Positions 49,690 through 59,879 are shown, counted from the stretch's first letter. The stretch is 64,000 nt of DNA from Rhyzopertha dominica (GCA_025024175.1 QCXZ01000138.1:4092002-4156001); one strand, 5' to 3'. The notes: generated by a model from the sequence alone, not told the origin. Translations and numbers: made by a program.

Positions 49690-49830
49690 ATACATTCGAG
49701 ACTTTCAATACTTCGATATTATCGATACTTTTGATACTGTCGATACTTTTGATACATTCTTATACTTTAGGTACTTTCGATACTTTTGATACTTCGTTAC
49801 CTTTAAGTAGTATCGATACTGCACCGGTAT
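49690..49830. repeat. Degenerate GATACTTT tandem repeat
   Basis: Repeats of TCGATACTTTTGATACT with a period of about 9-18 bp run through this stretch with substitutions. The pattern resembles subterminal repeats of some transposons, but no transposase adjoins it. Confidence 0.6.
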
Positions 49831-50382
49831 CGAATAATGATATCGTTCAGCCCTATCCAGGAGTTATGGATGTATCTGTTCCAAATAAGTTTAATTTTTT
49901 TTACTTTTTGCAAGCGATTAGCGTTCTTTTGGTTATAGCTAGTATGATGAGTTGGCTTGTTATAAGGTTATATAGGAATATTTATTGATCAGTTGACATC
50001 TGGCCATTATTTCGATATAATTGAAGGCATGCTGACTTACTGGCTATGTTAACAATGTTCGCAAACTATAGATGTTAAGACAAATATGACATGCAGAATT
50101 AATATCAAACACATTCCGGGGGAACAGGGAAAATTCCGTCCTGCAAGATAACACGTGATAAAAGTTCAGCCATACTTTATAATTTTAGTACAAATTACGT
50201 GAGTAAAAAAAGGAAAAATTAAATATTTGAGAGAGAAAAAAAACATATATCACACCACACCAAATATTTACCTTGAATTCATGCCGATTCCTGCATGTGA
50301 ATTGTAATGTAATGTAATGAACACTTTCGTTCAGGAAAGACGACAATCTCACATTACGTTATTTCAACAGTTACACAGAAAG
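49831..50382. other. Intergenic, no feature seen
   Basis: AT-rich DNA. The open frame at 49731-49988 overlaps the tandem repeat and ends in a hydrophobic stretch of no known family. Confidence 0.35.
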
Positions 50383-51770
50383 TTAGATAAGTACGACAGC
50401 TTTACTACCCCTAGAGCATAAATGGGCACGACATCCGCAGGTAATAAAAAATTTGAAACACAATTTAAGAAATCTTGCCACTAAAAGTGTACATTTAAAA
50501 CTGAACCAGTAATGAACATATAGTAATCCAAATATTCTAAGGTTAATAGCCGCAGTAAAACGTTTCAACTCCATACTGAAGGATTTGTTGAATGGTTTCA
50601 AAGGTGCATTCATTGTGAAACATTCTGAATCAATTAGGTAGTTTGGAAACAAGCTGACTAAACGTATGTACTTTGTATTACTCGATTTATCAGATAACTC
50701 TAAGGATGGTTTCGACCTAATGGTCATTGTCAAAGAGATGACAGCGTGATATGCTAAACTCAGATGTGCAGAATTCTGTTTACGTTCCCATTATTTGCAG
50801 GGGTTGTATAGTTGTAAAATTCTATCGTCTGGATTTTGAAAACCGGCAATATCAAAGTCGTACTGGATGTGGGAATTTCTATTTGGGTATTTGTCAAGTT
50901 TTTTTTCTGATGCTGAGCTTTTTCAATTTCAATAAGCTCTAAAAAATTTAGTTTTTTATCTTTCCTTTCGCAATGTAAGATTTTCATGTCGTTTTCATCT
51001 AAGTAATGATTATTTTTTATGCAATGGTCAGCAAAACTTGTTGTGCTTTATTTGAGTTTATATTCTCAATATGTTGTTTAAATCTGTTTTAATAGTTCTA
51101 CTTGATTGTCCTATGTAGCTATACCATATTACACTGCATGCATTTTAGTTGGGAAATACCGCTTTTGTTCATACTATTGAATTTTGGCTTATTTTTAACT
51201 AGAAGACCTCCCAAACTGCACTTATTTACCTGTATTATACTTTTATTCCGAATCTATTCAGCCTATTTTTAACGCAAACACTAACAGAATTTACTGCGGC
51301 GAAAATATGTTCTTTATCATTTATGTTAGCATTGTACAGCATTTTTTGTATTCTAACTTTATGTTGCTTTTTAAGTATATGGTCTATATTTTTGTGTCAT
51401 ATCCATTGTTAAAGGCTATTAGTTTAGCTGTTGTCGATTCTTTAAAAAAATTTTTGTTAACTATTATATTTATTAGTTTGTTAAACTAACGAACACGGAA
51501 TGCTTAATTTGTAATGATTAATTTGAGCAAGCAAGGTTTATAACATCTGACTACTGGTTCTCTATAAATTTCAAAGTCAATTTCATTTTTCTTTACCGAC
51601 ATAGATAAGTCCAGAAAATGAAGAACTCCACCCTTTTTTCTAGGGTAAATTGAATCTGTGTATTTATTGCATTTAAGAATGTTAAGAATACATCCAACTG
51701 CCGGTCAGTTTTCGTCTAAATACAAAAAATATCGTCAAATCTCTGGACCAGAATATTTATTTATTTATTT
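50383..51770 (-). pseudogene. Penelope-like element D, 3' portion
   Basis: Reading the minus strand from 51770: LVQRFDDIFCIWTKTDRQLD (the YVDD box reads FDDI, with a stop where a residue of the IWT region should be), then FLTFLNAINTQIQFTLE. After decayed sequence a GIY-YIG remnant follows (YIGQSSRTIKT, QHIENINSNK), then NDMKILHCERKDKKLNFLEL. The 3' non-coding end, with a hammerhead-like core, reaches about 50383. It is the continuation of 54075-54370; the LINE at 51754-54080 lies between the two halves. Confidence 0.8.
50708..50733 (-). ncRNA. Degenerate hammerhead-like motif (Penelope copy D)
   Basis: Minus strand: TTGACAA, stem II TGACC-ATTA-GGTC, then GAAACC. Same first box and layout as copy B but with a different stem II sequence that still pairs. 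The expected ACGT after the GAAA start is lost (ACCA), so it is probably inactive. Confidence 0.45.
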
Positions 51771-54080
51771 ATTTATTATTATACCCACAAAATACCTTAC
51801 AGTCATATGTACCGTACAGTAATGTAGTACTTCATAACAATGACTGTGGTCCCTGCCCAGTGTGGGCGTATGGGATTAATTCAGATCAAAATTAAGGTGC
51901 AATCCTAACAGCCGAAAACCGCACCGGCGCGCGCGCGCACGGCGGAAACACAGCACAGAGTACAAAAAACAAAAAAAAAAGCGGAATACTGAAACAGTAT
52001 ACCAGACGTGTGCATACTGACGCAGCAAATAAGAATCAGCAGAAGCAATCATGAGAAACAAGAACGAGAATAAAGGTGGTAAAAATGAGAAGAGAAAAAA
52101 ATATTTTTTATAACTACTTAGTTAATTCAAAAAATTCGTTCAAGTCATAAAATGTTTTTCCAGACAACCAACGTTTTAAGTTTCTTTTAAATATTAACTT
52201 AGTTGGTACATTGGTTTTAATGGTGTCTGGCAGATTATTGAATATTTTAATTCCCATATATAGATAATAATTTTGTGATGACGACCTGTTAAATTTAGGC
52301 AGCCGAAATTCCGTATTGTACCTGGTGGCGTAATCATGAAAATCCCTGTGAACAGGTAAAACTGATTTCATTGAAAAGACAATCTGACTCACTCTGTAAA
52401 TATACATGTCAGTAACAGTGAAGACATTGAGACTTTTATAGGCTTGCCTGCAAGTATCTGTTTGCTTCAATCGGAACATAGCCCGCACAGCTTTTTTTTG
52501 CGTTTTAAATATTGTAGAAATATCTCCACTGTTACCCCAAAATTCAATGCCATATTGCAAGAGGCTCTGAAAATATGCAAAATAAACTGTGGTCAAAGTT
52601 CTCATGTCAACCAAATCTCGTAAAACGTATAGCACATACACGGCAGACGACAACTTACTATTCAATTTTCTAATATGTGATGACCATTGCAGATGGCAGT
52701 CGATGTTCAATCCAAGGAACCCAACCTCCTCCACGGACAGGATATCGCCGTACGACGTGCTAACAGTTAACGTTTCCGCGGTCCCACGGGGTGTAAGGAA
52801 TAACAGGCTGTTTGTTTTTTCACAATTTAAGACCAACTTATTTGCAAAGAACCAACGTTGAATATCTGACAAGACCTCTGATGCCTTGCAAAGGAGCCTT
52901 TCTTTATCCGGAGATTTGATAATTATGCTGGTGTCATCCGCAAAAAGGGTAAATTTGCAGTGATTAATGCTGCTGACGATATCGTTTGTATACAACAGAA
53001 ATAAAATTGGGCCCAGAATACTGCCTTGGGGAACCCCACGCTGCACCACTTGTACGCTCGAACAGAACTTCTCAGTTGAAAATGAGTAACCCCTGCCCCA
53101 CACTTCCACCATCTGTTTACGTTTGTCTAGATATGAGGCAAACCAGCTGTGTGCTACTCCCCTAATTCCATAAAATTCCAACTTAGTCAGCAAATAGTGG
53201 TGATCAACACAATCAAAAGCTTTGGACAGGTCACAAAAGATACCAAGAACCCCCTCACCGTTATCAAGAGGACTAACGACAGAGTCCAAAAAATCCGAGA
53301 TCGCCGAAACAGTGCTCTTATCCCTCTGAAAACCGCGGTGATCACAATTTACGATTTTATTTGTAATAATATATTTAGTTAGTCTATTGCACATTATTTT
53401 CTCTAAGATTTTGGAAAACGTTGGTAGTAATGAAATAGGCCTGTAATTAGCAAGCAAGGTTTTATCCCCTTTCTTATAGAGCGGTTTTACCAAGGCAAGT
53501 TTAAATTTACTAGGGAAGATGCCATACAAAAAGGAAGTATTGAATATGTGAGCAAGTGGTTCTTTAATTAAATCGATAGAATGCTTAATTTCGGTTATTG
53601 GAATTTCATCCCACCCACAAGATGTTTTATTTTTCATTTCGCGAACGACTTGGGCGATCTCAGACCCAGTAGTGGGGTGTACAAAAAAAGATGAACAGAA
53701 GCTCCTAGAAACATTTTTCAAATAGATATGTGGGTTCCCGGAAACAGGCAAGTTGTCAGTTAAGTGATTAGCAATATTGCAAAAAAAACGAATTAAAAAG
53801 TTCAGACACCCGATAAGAGTCAGATATGACCTCGTTATCATGATTAATAATAATGTTAGTGTTATTCTTTTTTGTATTTTTTCCAGTTTCTTGTTTAACG
53901 ATGTTCCACGCTGTTTTTACTCTGTTATCGCTTTTCTCCAATATTCTATTAAAGTGTAACCGTTTCGCGACTACAACAGTTTGTTTTAAGATCCGGCAAT
54001 ACTTTTTAACGTACTCTTGCAAGGTAACGTCATTGCTTATCCGAATAATACTTGATAATTTCATTTTTCTTTGCAAAAAG
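51754..54080 (-). mobile_element. LINE inserted into Penelope element D
   Basis: A 5'-truncated LINE of about 2.3 kb. Its 3' end is an AATA-type microsatellite at 51754-51779 (minus strand sense). The 3' UTR, with a CG-repeat stretch near 51930, precedes it. The 5' junction lies near 54050-54080. On both sides the sequence is one Penelope RT gene in the same frame order, so the LINE is the younger insertion. No clear target duplication was found. Confidence 0.8.
52114..54076 (-). pseudogene. LINE reverse transcriptase, nearly intact
   Basis: The minus strand holds a 102-codon frame (54076-53768; KYCRILKQTVVVAKRLHF, WNIVKQETGKNTKKN) joined by one frameshift in a T8 run at about 53785 to a 575-codon frame ending at 52114. 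The RT contains [60 protein letters not shown] and the catalytic FTLFADDTSII. A thumb (EVGFLGLNIDCHLQWSSHI) and a complete C-terminal block ending LNEFFELTK follow. RT copies LINE RNA at a nicked target. Endonuclease and ORF1 are absent. This is the best-preserved RT in the window, of general Jockey/CR1-like type. Confidence 0.9.
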
Positions 54081-54370
54081 CTTCTCTTCGAAATTCGACA
54101 TTAAAATTTCGGCCAAGAGTGGAGATAAAGGTGAACCCATTGGCAGTCCATCGTCTTGCTTCTAGAATGTGTCATTGAACGTAAAATAACTTTAATCTAT
54201 GCAAATTTCTACAATATCCAATAGTTCAGTTTTTTATTATTTATTTATTTTTGAGAATTGTAAAGAGTTCATTTAGAGGTATACAAGTGAAAAGATTAGA
54301 CACATCAAAGGACACAAGAATAGCGTTATTTGGTATTAATAATTTTTTTACCTTGTTCCCGAAACCTACG
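54075..54370 (-). pseudogene. Penelope-like element D, 5' portion
   Basis: From about 54350 the minus strand reads NNAILVSFDVSNLFTCIPLN then ELF, and after broken sequence KQDDGLPMGSPLSPLLAEIL then MSNFEEKLFAKK, reaching the LINE junction near 54075. GLPMGSPLSPLLAEI is the hallmark Penelope RT motif just before the catalytic box, which is found on the far side of the LINE at about 51750. Confidence 0.82.
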
Positions 54371-55307
54371 GAATTCTAGTAGTTTAAAAATATGACAATA
54401 ATTCATTCAAATATGTTTCTGAATTATTTATCGCTTTCTGAAAAATAATCAAACGCTAGACTCACGCAAATTCGTCAAGGTTAGCCGAAATTATGATAAC
54501 CGCATTGCAATTTTACAACGAACACTTTGTGAGTCAACTGCAAACGTTTTCGTTCCTTCTAAAAGAAATCTTTCACAGCTCTGCTTCATAAACACATAAA
54601 TATAGACCTTTTACAAAGTAAACGACTCTTGGATAGCGTTATGACCAAAGCACATTCTGCGCTGATAATTATTATCGAAGTAACCCAGTTTCCCGGTCTA
54701 TTTTAGAACCCGTTACATCATGACCGAATTGGCCAGAAAATCGACCAGAACATAAAAAAAGTATCGTGACAAGACGCAGAAATTTACGGCCAATTTCGGA
54801 TGGAGATTAAACGTTTATTGCTCTCGTTGCTTAATTGGAATACCGACAGTTGTGGGCCAAATTGGCAATTTGCTCGGCATTAGCAGGTTATCATGTTCTG
54901 GAAATGACTTATTCCAATCCAGTACGGGACTGCAGCGAAAAATGTTTAATAATGGATCAAATTCTGCCAGGCAAACACGATTTGATATCTTTATTAAAAA
55001 ATGGTTTCCGCTTCCCCTACATTTGTGATCACCACACATATTGCTAAGCCCAAGGATGGTCCAAGAAAAAAGGTCTTGACCAAGAAATATTATCAATAAC
55101 ATCACTGTGATAAAAATGCTTGAAAAGAGACAAAAAATTTTTTAACAACTAACTAAATTTGCAATAAAAATACACAAATGCCGAATTTACCAAATTTAAA
55201 TTTTCACAACCGGCTGAGATACCATTCATTTTAAACAAAGTTTCTCTTCTATATTTAAAATGAGACTAATCGTGTGTTTTGAACTTTTGAAACAGCTATA
55301 TTAAAAC
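54371..55307. other. Intergenic, no feature seen
   Basis: No recognised gene. Overlapping frames on both strands near 54815-55105 do not resemble known proteins. Confidence 0.4.
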
Positions 55308-55320
55308 AGAGAAAAATGTT
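55308..55320. repeat. Target-site duplication, left (Penelope hairpin E)
   Basis: AGAGAAAAATGTT, repeated exactly at 55636-55648. Confidence 0.85.
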
Positions 55321-55386
55321 ATAAGATAATATTTTGTCGGATAGATCGCTGTCTCTTGAAAAACACTGACAAAAAATTAATAGTCT

Positions 55387-55418
55387 GACGTTTCAATTAC
55401 AACTGTAATCTTTGTCAA
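55387..55418 (-). ncRNA. Hammerhead-like motif, copy E left arm
   Basis: Exact inverse of the motif at 55503-55534. Confidence 0.5.
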
Positions 55419-55502
55419 AGACGCAGAACCTCAAAATTTGCCTGACACAAGTTCAAACAAATTTTTGAACTTGTGTCAGGCAAATTTTGAGGTTCTGCGT
55501 CT

Positions 55503-55534
55503 TTGACAAAGATTACAGTTGTAATTGAAACGTC
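55503..55534 (+). ncRNA. Hammerhead-like motif, copy E right arm
   Basis: TTGACAA, then stem II ATTAC-AGTT-GTAAT closed by a G-T wobble, then GAAA, CGTC and AGAC. Identical in layout to copy B; the loop and stem differ by substitutions that keep pairing. Helix I (GTCT with AGAC) is intact. Confidence 0.5.
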
Positions 55535-55635
55535 AGACTATTAATTTTTTGTCAGTGTTTTTCAAGAGACAGCGATCTATCCGACAAAATATTATCTTAT
55601 TATATTATGGACGCTGAAAGCATTCACCCTCGTAT

Positions 55636-55648
55636 AGAGAAAAATGTT
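55636..55648. repeat. Target-site duplication, right (Penelope hairpin E)
   Basis: AGAGAAAAATGTT, identical to 55308-55320. Confidence 0.85.
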
Positions 55649-55819
55649 CCTAGAAATTTGTATGGACAATGCACTGGGGCCTTTGAACACATGTATGACA
55701 AATATTGACATGTTAAGTCATAAAAAACTTTCTCGTCATCGTGCCAAATGACCACCGGGGTCCCGCACTTTAAATAATCAACAGCTTTTCCCAAACAACT
55801 ATAACAACACATATCTTAC

Positions 55820-55861
55820 CTTTTCATCAGAGAAAGGTGCAACATCTGGCGAGCTTGGCAT
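55820..55861 (-). CDS. Candidate first coding exon of a divergent gene
   Basis: The minus strand has ATG at 55861 in an AAAAAATGCC context, then 14 codons reading MPSSPDVAPFSDEK. A good splice donor GTAAGA follows at 55819. The exon faces away from MPV17L2 and starts about 570 bp upstream of it, as in a bidirectional promoter. The next exon was not identified. The 62-codon frame at 55624-55812 begins inside the presumed intron and is not in the same frame. Fourteen residues are too few to assign a family, so this is a tentative call. Confidence 0.3.
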
Positions 55862-56432
55862 TTTTTATCACAATAGGGCATCACTTAGACCTCAGACAAT
55901 TATTATAGTTTTTAAAATCTGTAAACAATAAACAAAACTTTCAAATTTTTGCAGGTTAACTAGGAGATAAACAAATCCACCGATAAATGGTTGGTTGCTT
56001 GTTGTATACTTACATGTTGTACGGTATCTGCTTATTATCGAAGAGGTGTTAAAAAAAATTCGTAAATCTTATCGAAAAGGTAGCACAATACGAGATTTAC
56101 GAGCGAATTTATCACAGAAAACGTTCCCACCGGCCATCTGTAAACAATTTTGACATTGGCATTTGTCAATTGCTTGCACTTGCATAAAGCTATCGTACAG
56201 CCATCTAGTTTTCCTTAGCTTCACCAACTAACAACCAAGTAACACTATAGATGACACTGACACTGCCTTAAATTATTTGACAATCAATTCAAACACACAA
56301 AACTGAGGTTAGGATGTCATCAGGTGTCATGTATTATCTTATCTTTATGATCCTAATTATTACTTTAGTCACACAAAATTGATTCACCAGTATTTTTATG
56401 CAGACAAAAAGTATAGTGTTAATTGTGTCACA
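55862..56432. promoter_or_regulatory. Probable shared upstream region of MPV17L2
   Basis: About 570 bp without transposon sequence between the candidate divergent exon and the MPV17L2 start codon. It should contain the MPV17L2 promoter; no core promoter motif can be assigned with confidence. Confidence 0.35.
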
Positions 56433-57177
56433 ATGTTTTCAAAACTTGCATTCAAAAGTCTCCGGCATTTCTCCACGACAGCAACCAACCGGAGCCCCTT
56501 TAAAAGAGGAATTAGTGCTGCCTTCGGAAAGTATTTGCTGGCAACAAACATAATCAGTTCCGGGGCATTAATGGGAATAGGTGACATCATTCAGCAAGAA
56601 ATCGAATATCAAAGAAACATGTTACCAAAGCGTTATGATTATGCAAGATTAAGTAATAGCAGAGTGGGTGTAGATGTACCGAAATAATACTTCTACTTTC
56701 AGCTAGAATGTTCATAGTGGGATTAGGTTTTGGTCCACTGCATCACTATGTTTATGGGTGGTTAAACAATGTTCTACCAAAACGTGATATGGGTACGATT
56801 ACGAAAAAGATTCTTTTTGACCAACTGATAAATTCACCAGTTTGTATACTATCATTCTTTTATGGCATGGGTTTAATGGAGCGGAAGAGTTTAGCTGATA
56901 TTAACAAAGAAACTTCCAATAAGTTTTTAGAAGTATACATTGTAAGCATAATTTGAGATTGTCTTAGAAATGGTAAAATGATTGCATTCTCTGGTTTTAG
57001 ATGGATTGGAGTGTGTGGCCAGCTACGCAGTTCATAAACTTTTATTACTTACCTGTTAAGTACCAGGTATTTTATATAAATGCTGTTACAATGCTGTATA
57101 ATGTGTTTTTATCATATATTAAGCATAGAGAAGTAGCACAGGAATATTCTGCACACGCAGCAGTTAAACATGTATAA
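56433..57177 (+). CDS. MPV17L2: Mpv17/PMP22-family mitochondrial membrane protein (MPV17L2-like), three exons
   Basis: Exons 56433-56652, 56703-56941 and 57001-57177 join to 211 codons plus stop. The introns are 50 bp (GTAATA...TTTCAG) and 59 bp (GTAAGC...TTTTAG). The ATG at 56433 has A at -3 and is the only in-frame ATG upstream of the domain. The N-terminus (MFSKLAFKSLRHFSTTATNR) is basic and Ser/Thr-rich, as expected of a mitochondrial targeting peptide. FGKYLLATNIISSGALMGIG, then MFIVGLGFGPLHHYVYGWLN, LFDQLINSPVCILSFFYGMG and the family signature DWSVWPATQFINFYYLP with a final FLSYIKHRE follow. Four membrane segments are expected. MPV17L2 in mammals is an inner-membrane protein linked to mitochondrial ribosome assembly. 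Mpv17-family paralogues are alike, so the subfamily is less certain than the family. Confidence 0.92.
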
Positions 57178-57276
57178 AGCTAGTGGCCGGCTTCTAAGAA
57201 GTCGGCCATTTTTAGGAGCATTTAAAAATAGGTGATATAAATTATTTATTGATGTTATTGTACTGTTAACACCATG

Positions 57277-57282
57277 ATTAAA
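57277..57282 (+). terminator. Candidate polyadenylation signal of MPV17L2
   Basis: ATTAAA lies 100 bp after the MPV17L2 stop and is followed by T-rich sequence. Confidence 0.4.
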
Positions 57283-57730
57283 TCTTATTTATCTATATTA
57301 TTTATTTATTTAATTATCACATTTATTGTTTAGAAAAACATAACATAATTTTTATTTAGGCCCTTCCTACGAAATATTATGTTTGTTCAAGCTATATAAG
57401 ACATACAGACTAGCAGAATGTGGCTGAAGACAGCTTCAGGTTCATATTTGAGAAAAGAATTTTTACAGCGGACCAAACAAATCATTAACCATATTTTAAA
57501 ATTGTAGTTGACAATAATACTCTTTGACTGTTAACACCTTTTATTAGGCTGAAAAATATTACAGAACTTCTGTTGACATCTCTATTTACAAAAAAAATAC
57601 TGCATCAACTATCAAAATTTAAACCCACCTGTTTTTTTAGTAGGGTCAAACAAATATTACTAACCATTAATAAACATATATTCTAACACTCCTGCTTTAG
57701 AATTTTTTTTTGATATATATGTTATACATA
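57283..57730. other. Intergenic, no feature seen
   Basis: AT-rich sequence between the MPV17L2 3' end and the next Penelope copy. Confidence 0.4.
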
Positions 57731-57989
57731 ATAAGCTGGAGGCTATAATAGTCATGGTATGTTTTGACCCAAGTAATTCAGGATATGTCGACCTGGACAG
57801 CTATACACAAAGAATACTCTTCTTTCTTTTTGGCTGAGCTTTCAAATTTATTTCAAATTCTTCATCAGAGCATCTACAATTAGCATTAAATTTGTACAAA
57901 AAAATTAAAAGTGTATAGTTTTCCAGAATCGACATACCCTGAATTGCTTGGACCTAAACATACTATGACCGTCATAGCTTCCAGCTTAT
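57731..57989. repeat. Inverted terminal unit of Penelope copy F
   Basis: Arms 57731-57808 and 57911-57989 are imperfect inverted repeats of about 78 bp (ATAAGCTGGAGGCTATAATA at one end, its diverged complement at the other). They enclose a 102-bp loop that carries a hammerhead-like core on the minus strand. The unit lies just upstream of the Penelope coding region at 58080, the place expected for an inverted terminal copy at the 5' end. Confidence 0.75.
57832..57871 (-). ncRNA. Hammerhead ribozyme-like core (Penelope copy F)
   Basis: On the minus strand: helix I strand GCT, a consensus CTGATGA box, an AT-rich hairpin (AATTT with AAATT), a consensus GAAA box, then GCTC and AGCC. GCT and AGC can pair as helix I. 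The bases after GAA give AGCT, a self-complementary helix III, before the cleavage triplet CTC; copies B and E have ACGT with GTC at the same place. Both catalytic boxes match consensus, better than any other copy here. Activity is inference, and the AT-rich stem II is weak. Confidence 0.6.
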
Positions 57990-58079
57990 CAGTTCCAGAT
58001 GGGTTTTATCAGAACATTTGTTGAAATTATGGACAATAAACGGTGAAACTTTTCAAGCAATGCAATAAAGAATTAGACA

Positions 58080-59000
58080 AACATTAAACACTAAATTGAA
58101 GGCAAGACTATCCCATTGTGTTATACAGGAATTTGAAATGCATCAATATATGTATTTCAATAAAGTTTTTAGCACAATAAAATCTAGAAATCAAAATAAA
58201 TTTCAGAAACTCAAACAAGAACATAAACTAAAATTTAACATAGAAGATAAGTCGTTAGTAAACCTGTCTCTATTTAACTTACCTGGAAATGTGAAAACTG
58301 TTTTGTCTTTCGGGCCAAAATTTAAAAATGTGCATTTAGTAAACTAGTGTCAGACATAAAAAAAACCGTCTGAATCTTTTTGATGTAGAAAGTAGAGACC
58401 TTTATAGGTAACCAGTATAATTACAGGATATGTTCATAAAAATAAAGAAACTAAAAATCCCACTGACATACTCAACAGAGACAGAACGTTTTCTAAAAAA
58501 AATAACCAGACTAGTAACAAGTGACTAGGGTGACAAGGGTGGAGTAACAGTTGTTTTAGACAGAGAACAATATAATTAGAAAATGATGAATTTATTTATT
58601 TTAAGTAGAGACCCAACCTCAACAATCCAAATTAAATGTAACGATTTTATTAAACAACTTGAAAAAGCACAACACAACACAATATGCCATTAGTCAAAAA
58701 ATTTATGGAAATCTAAAAGTCTACAAATCCGAAGTTCCGCCTAGCCTTATTGCGTCAGGTATTCAGACCCTATGACTCATTTATCACAGCTTCTGTGTGT
58801 CATCTTATGATCGTGACAACCCTTACTTAATAATTAGTATAGAAGTTCCTCTAAATCATGAAGTAGTGTCACTGGACGAAAATTTTTTGGCAATGTATCA
58901 AAAGAATTAACTGTTAAAGTACTGGGAGAACGTTGGGAACTAATAGATTCACATTTCAAATGTCTAAAAATAGAAGACATAAATAAAAGTAAAGAAATAT
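58080..59000 (+). pseudogene. Penelope-like element F, N-terminal and early RT region
   Basis: Plus-strand frames give KSLVNLSLFNLPGNVKTVLS then FGPKF (58250-58330), a Penelope N-terminal segment. Next come DKGGVTVVLDREQY (58530), IYGNLKVYKSEVPPSLIASG (58700, normally YGLPKVHKPxVPLRPIVSG) and EVVSLDEN (58860). ELTVKVLGERWELIDSHF then KCLKIEDINKSKEILL (58905-59000) follows. The gene is then cut by the 0.85-kb repeat and resumes at 59880. Multiple stops and shifts. Confidence 0.78.
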
Positions 59001-59869
59001 TACTCCACATCCAACGGATGGGAAGTATTGTATCGCGGAAATTTTTTTCATAAAGTTTTATTTGCTCAATTGCTTCAAAATGATTGAAAATGTAAAAAAC
59101 AAATTTTGAGCAAAAAAAATTCTTGTCTGTGCCTGTGGTTTTGTTTGTGGGCACAATAACTTTCAAAAGACTTAACATATGCACTGGAAACTTGGCATAC
59201 ATATAAATTCCAACTACCCAAAGCGATCGACCTATTGTTTTTGGGGTAAGCTGGGTATCGGGAAGGGGGTGAAATTGTGGGGTAACTACCCTTTTTGCAA
59301 ATTTTTATTTTTTGTTTGTTTTAGTGTGTGATTAGTAGTATAACTGCGAGTATTATTAATCCTTATAAATTTTTGGTGCAGCAAACTGTTTATAAAATAT
59401 TAGCAAAAAGAGTCACTTAAAGAAAACGGTTTTTCCTAAATACTTAATACATATTCAAAAAATGAAAATACTATCAGATAGGAAATAAAATTTCTCACGA
59501 AAAGTGTCTTAAAAATTTTCGCCGAAATTTTGATATTTTCGAAACATTTCCAAAAAACGTATTTTGGAATATGCGGATATGATTTTTTAAAAATTTTAGA
59601 ATTATATAGAAAATCAAATTTCTGATCGAAAAGCGCTCTTGCAATTTTTTTATTAAGTTAATATTTTTCGAGTTATTTGGAAGAAACCGATTTTAAAATT
59701 TATGTATTTTTGCTAATATTACGAGAAGCGTTTGTCTTAGAAAAAAATGTGTAGAGAGAAAAATGCTCAAAACCTGATTACTGATCGTATACTGTTAAAA
59801 AATAAAAGCATAAATGTAATTTTGACAATTGGATGTGGAAATATTGATTCAGTTTGCAGCGTTTTTTTT
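59001..59869. repeat. 0.85-kb dispersed repeat, copy 2, inside Penelope F
   Basis: Homologous to 621-1466 over its full length, with about 75 bp of extra sequence near 59045-59120 and scattered indels. It begins TACTCCACATCCAACGG and ends TTGGATGTGGAAATA plus the same 3' extension TTGATTCAGTTTGCAGCG. It interrupts a Penelope RT gene. AATATTA occurs at both edges (58996-59002 and 59874-59880) and may be a target duplication, overlapping the repeat start by two bases. Confidence 0.78.
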
Positions 59870-59879
59870 TACNAATATT

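Larger units (their letters stand above)
55321..55635 (+). mobile_element. Minimal Penelope insertion: 280-bp palindrome plus tail (copy E)
   Basis: Positions 55321-55460 and 55461-55600 are reverse complements at 138 of 140 positions; the two mismatched pairs sit next to the centre. The arms match the arms of copy B (12647 on and 14005 back). Beyond the right arm, 55601-55635 (TTATGGACGCTGAAAGCATT and following bases) matches the 30-bp extension at 12617-12646 in inverse, so both insertions have the same asymmetric ends. Exact 13-bp duplications flank the 315-bp insert, showing that the hairpin itself was integrated. No coding sequence remains. Confidence 0.9.

Noticed and set aside
49731..49988. 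85-codon frame with a hydrophobic C-terminus
   Set aside because: Its first half is translated tandem repeat (GATACTTT units), and the membrane-like tail is a consequence of T-rich DNA.
55321..55600. Palindrome as an assembly fold-back artefact
   Set aside because: An artefact would not be flanked by exact 13-bp duplications, nor match the asymmetric ends of another Penelope copy 42 kb away. It should still be verified with long reads.
55624..55812. 62-codon minus-strand frame next to the candidate divergent exon, as exon 2
   Set aside because: It would require a 21-bp intron and its start lies within the presumed donor region. No family resemblance.
58834..59202. 122-codon minus-strand frame
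   Set aside because: It spans the junction between the Penelope relic and the 0.85-kb repeat, antisense to the Penelope gene, so it is a chance frame.
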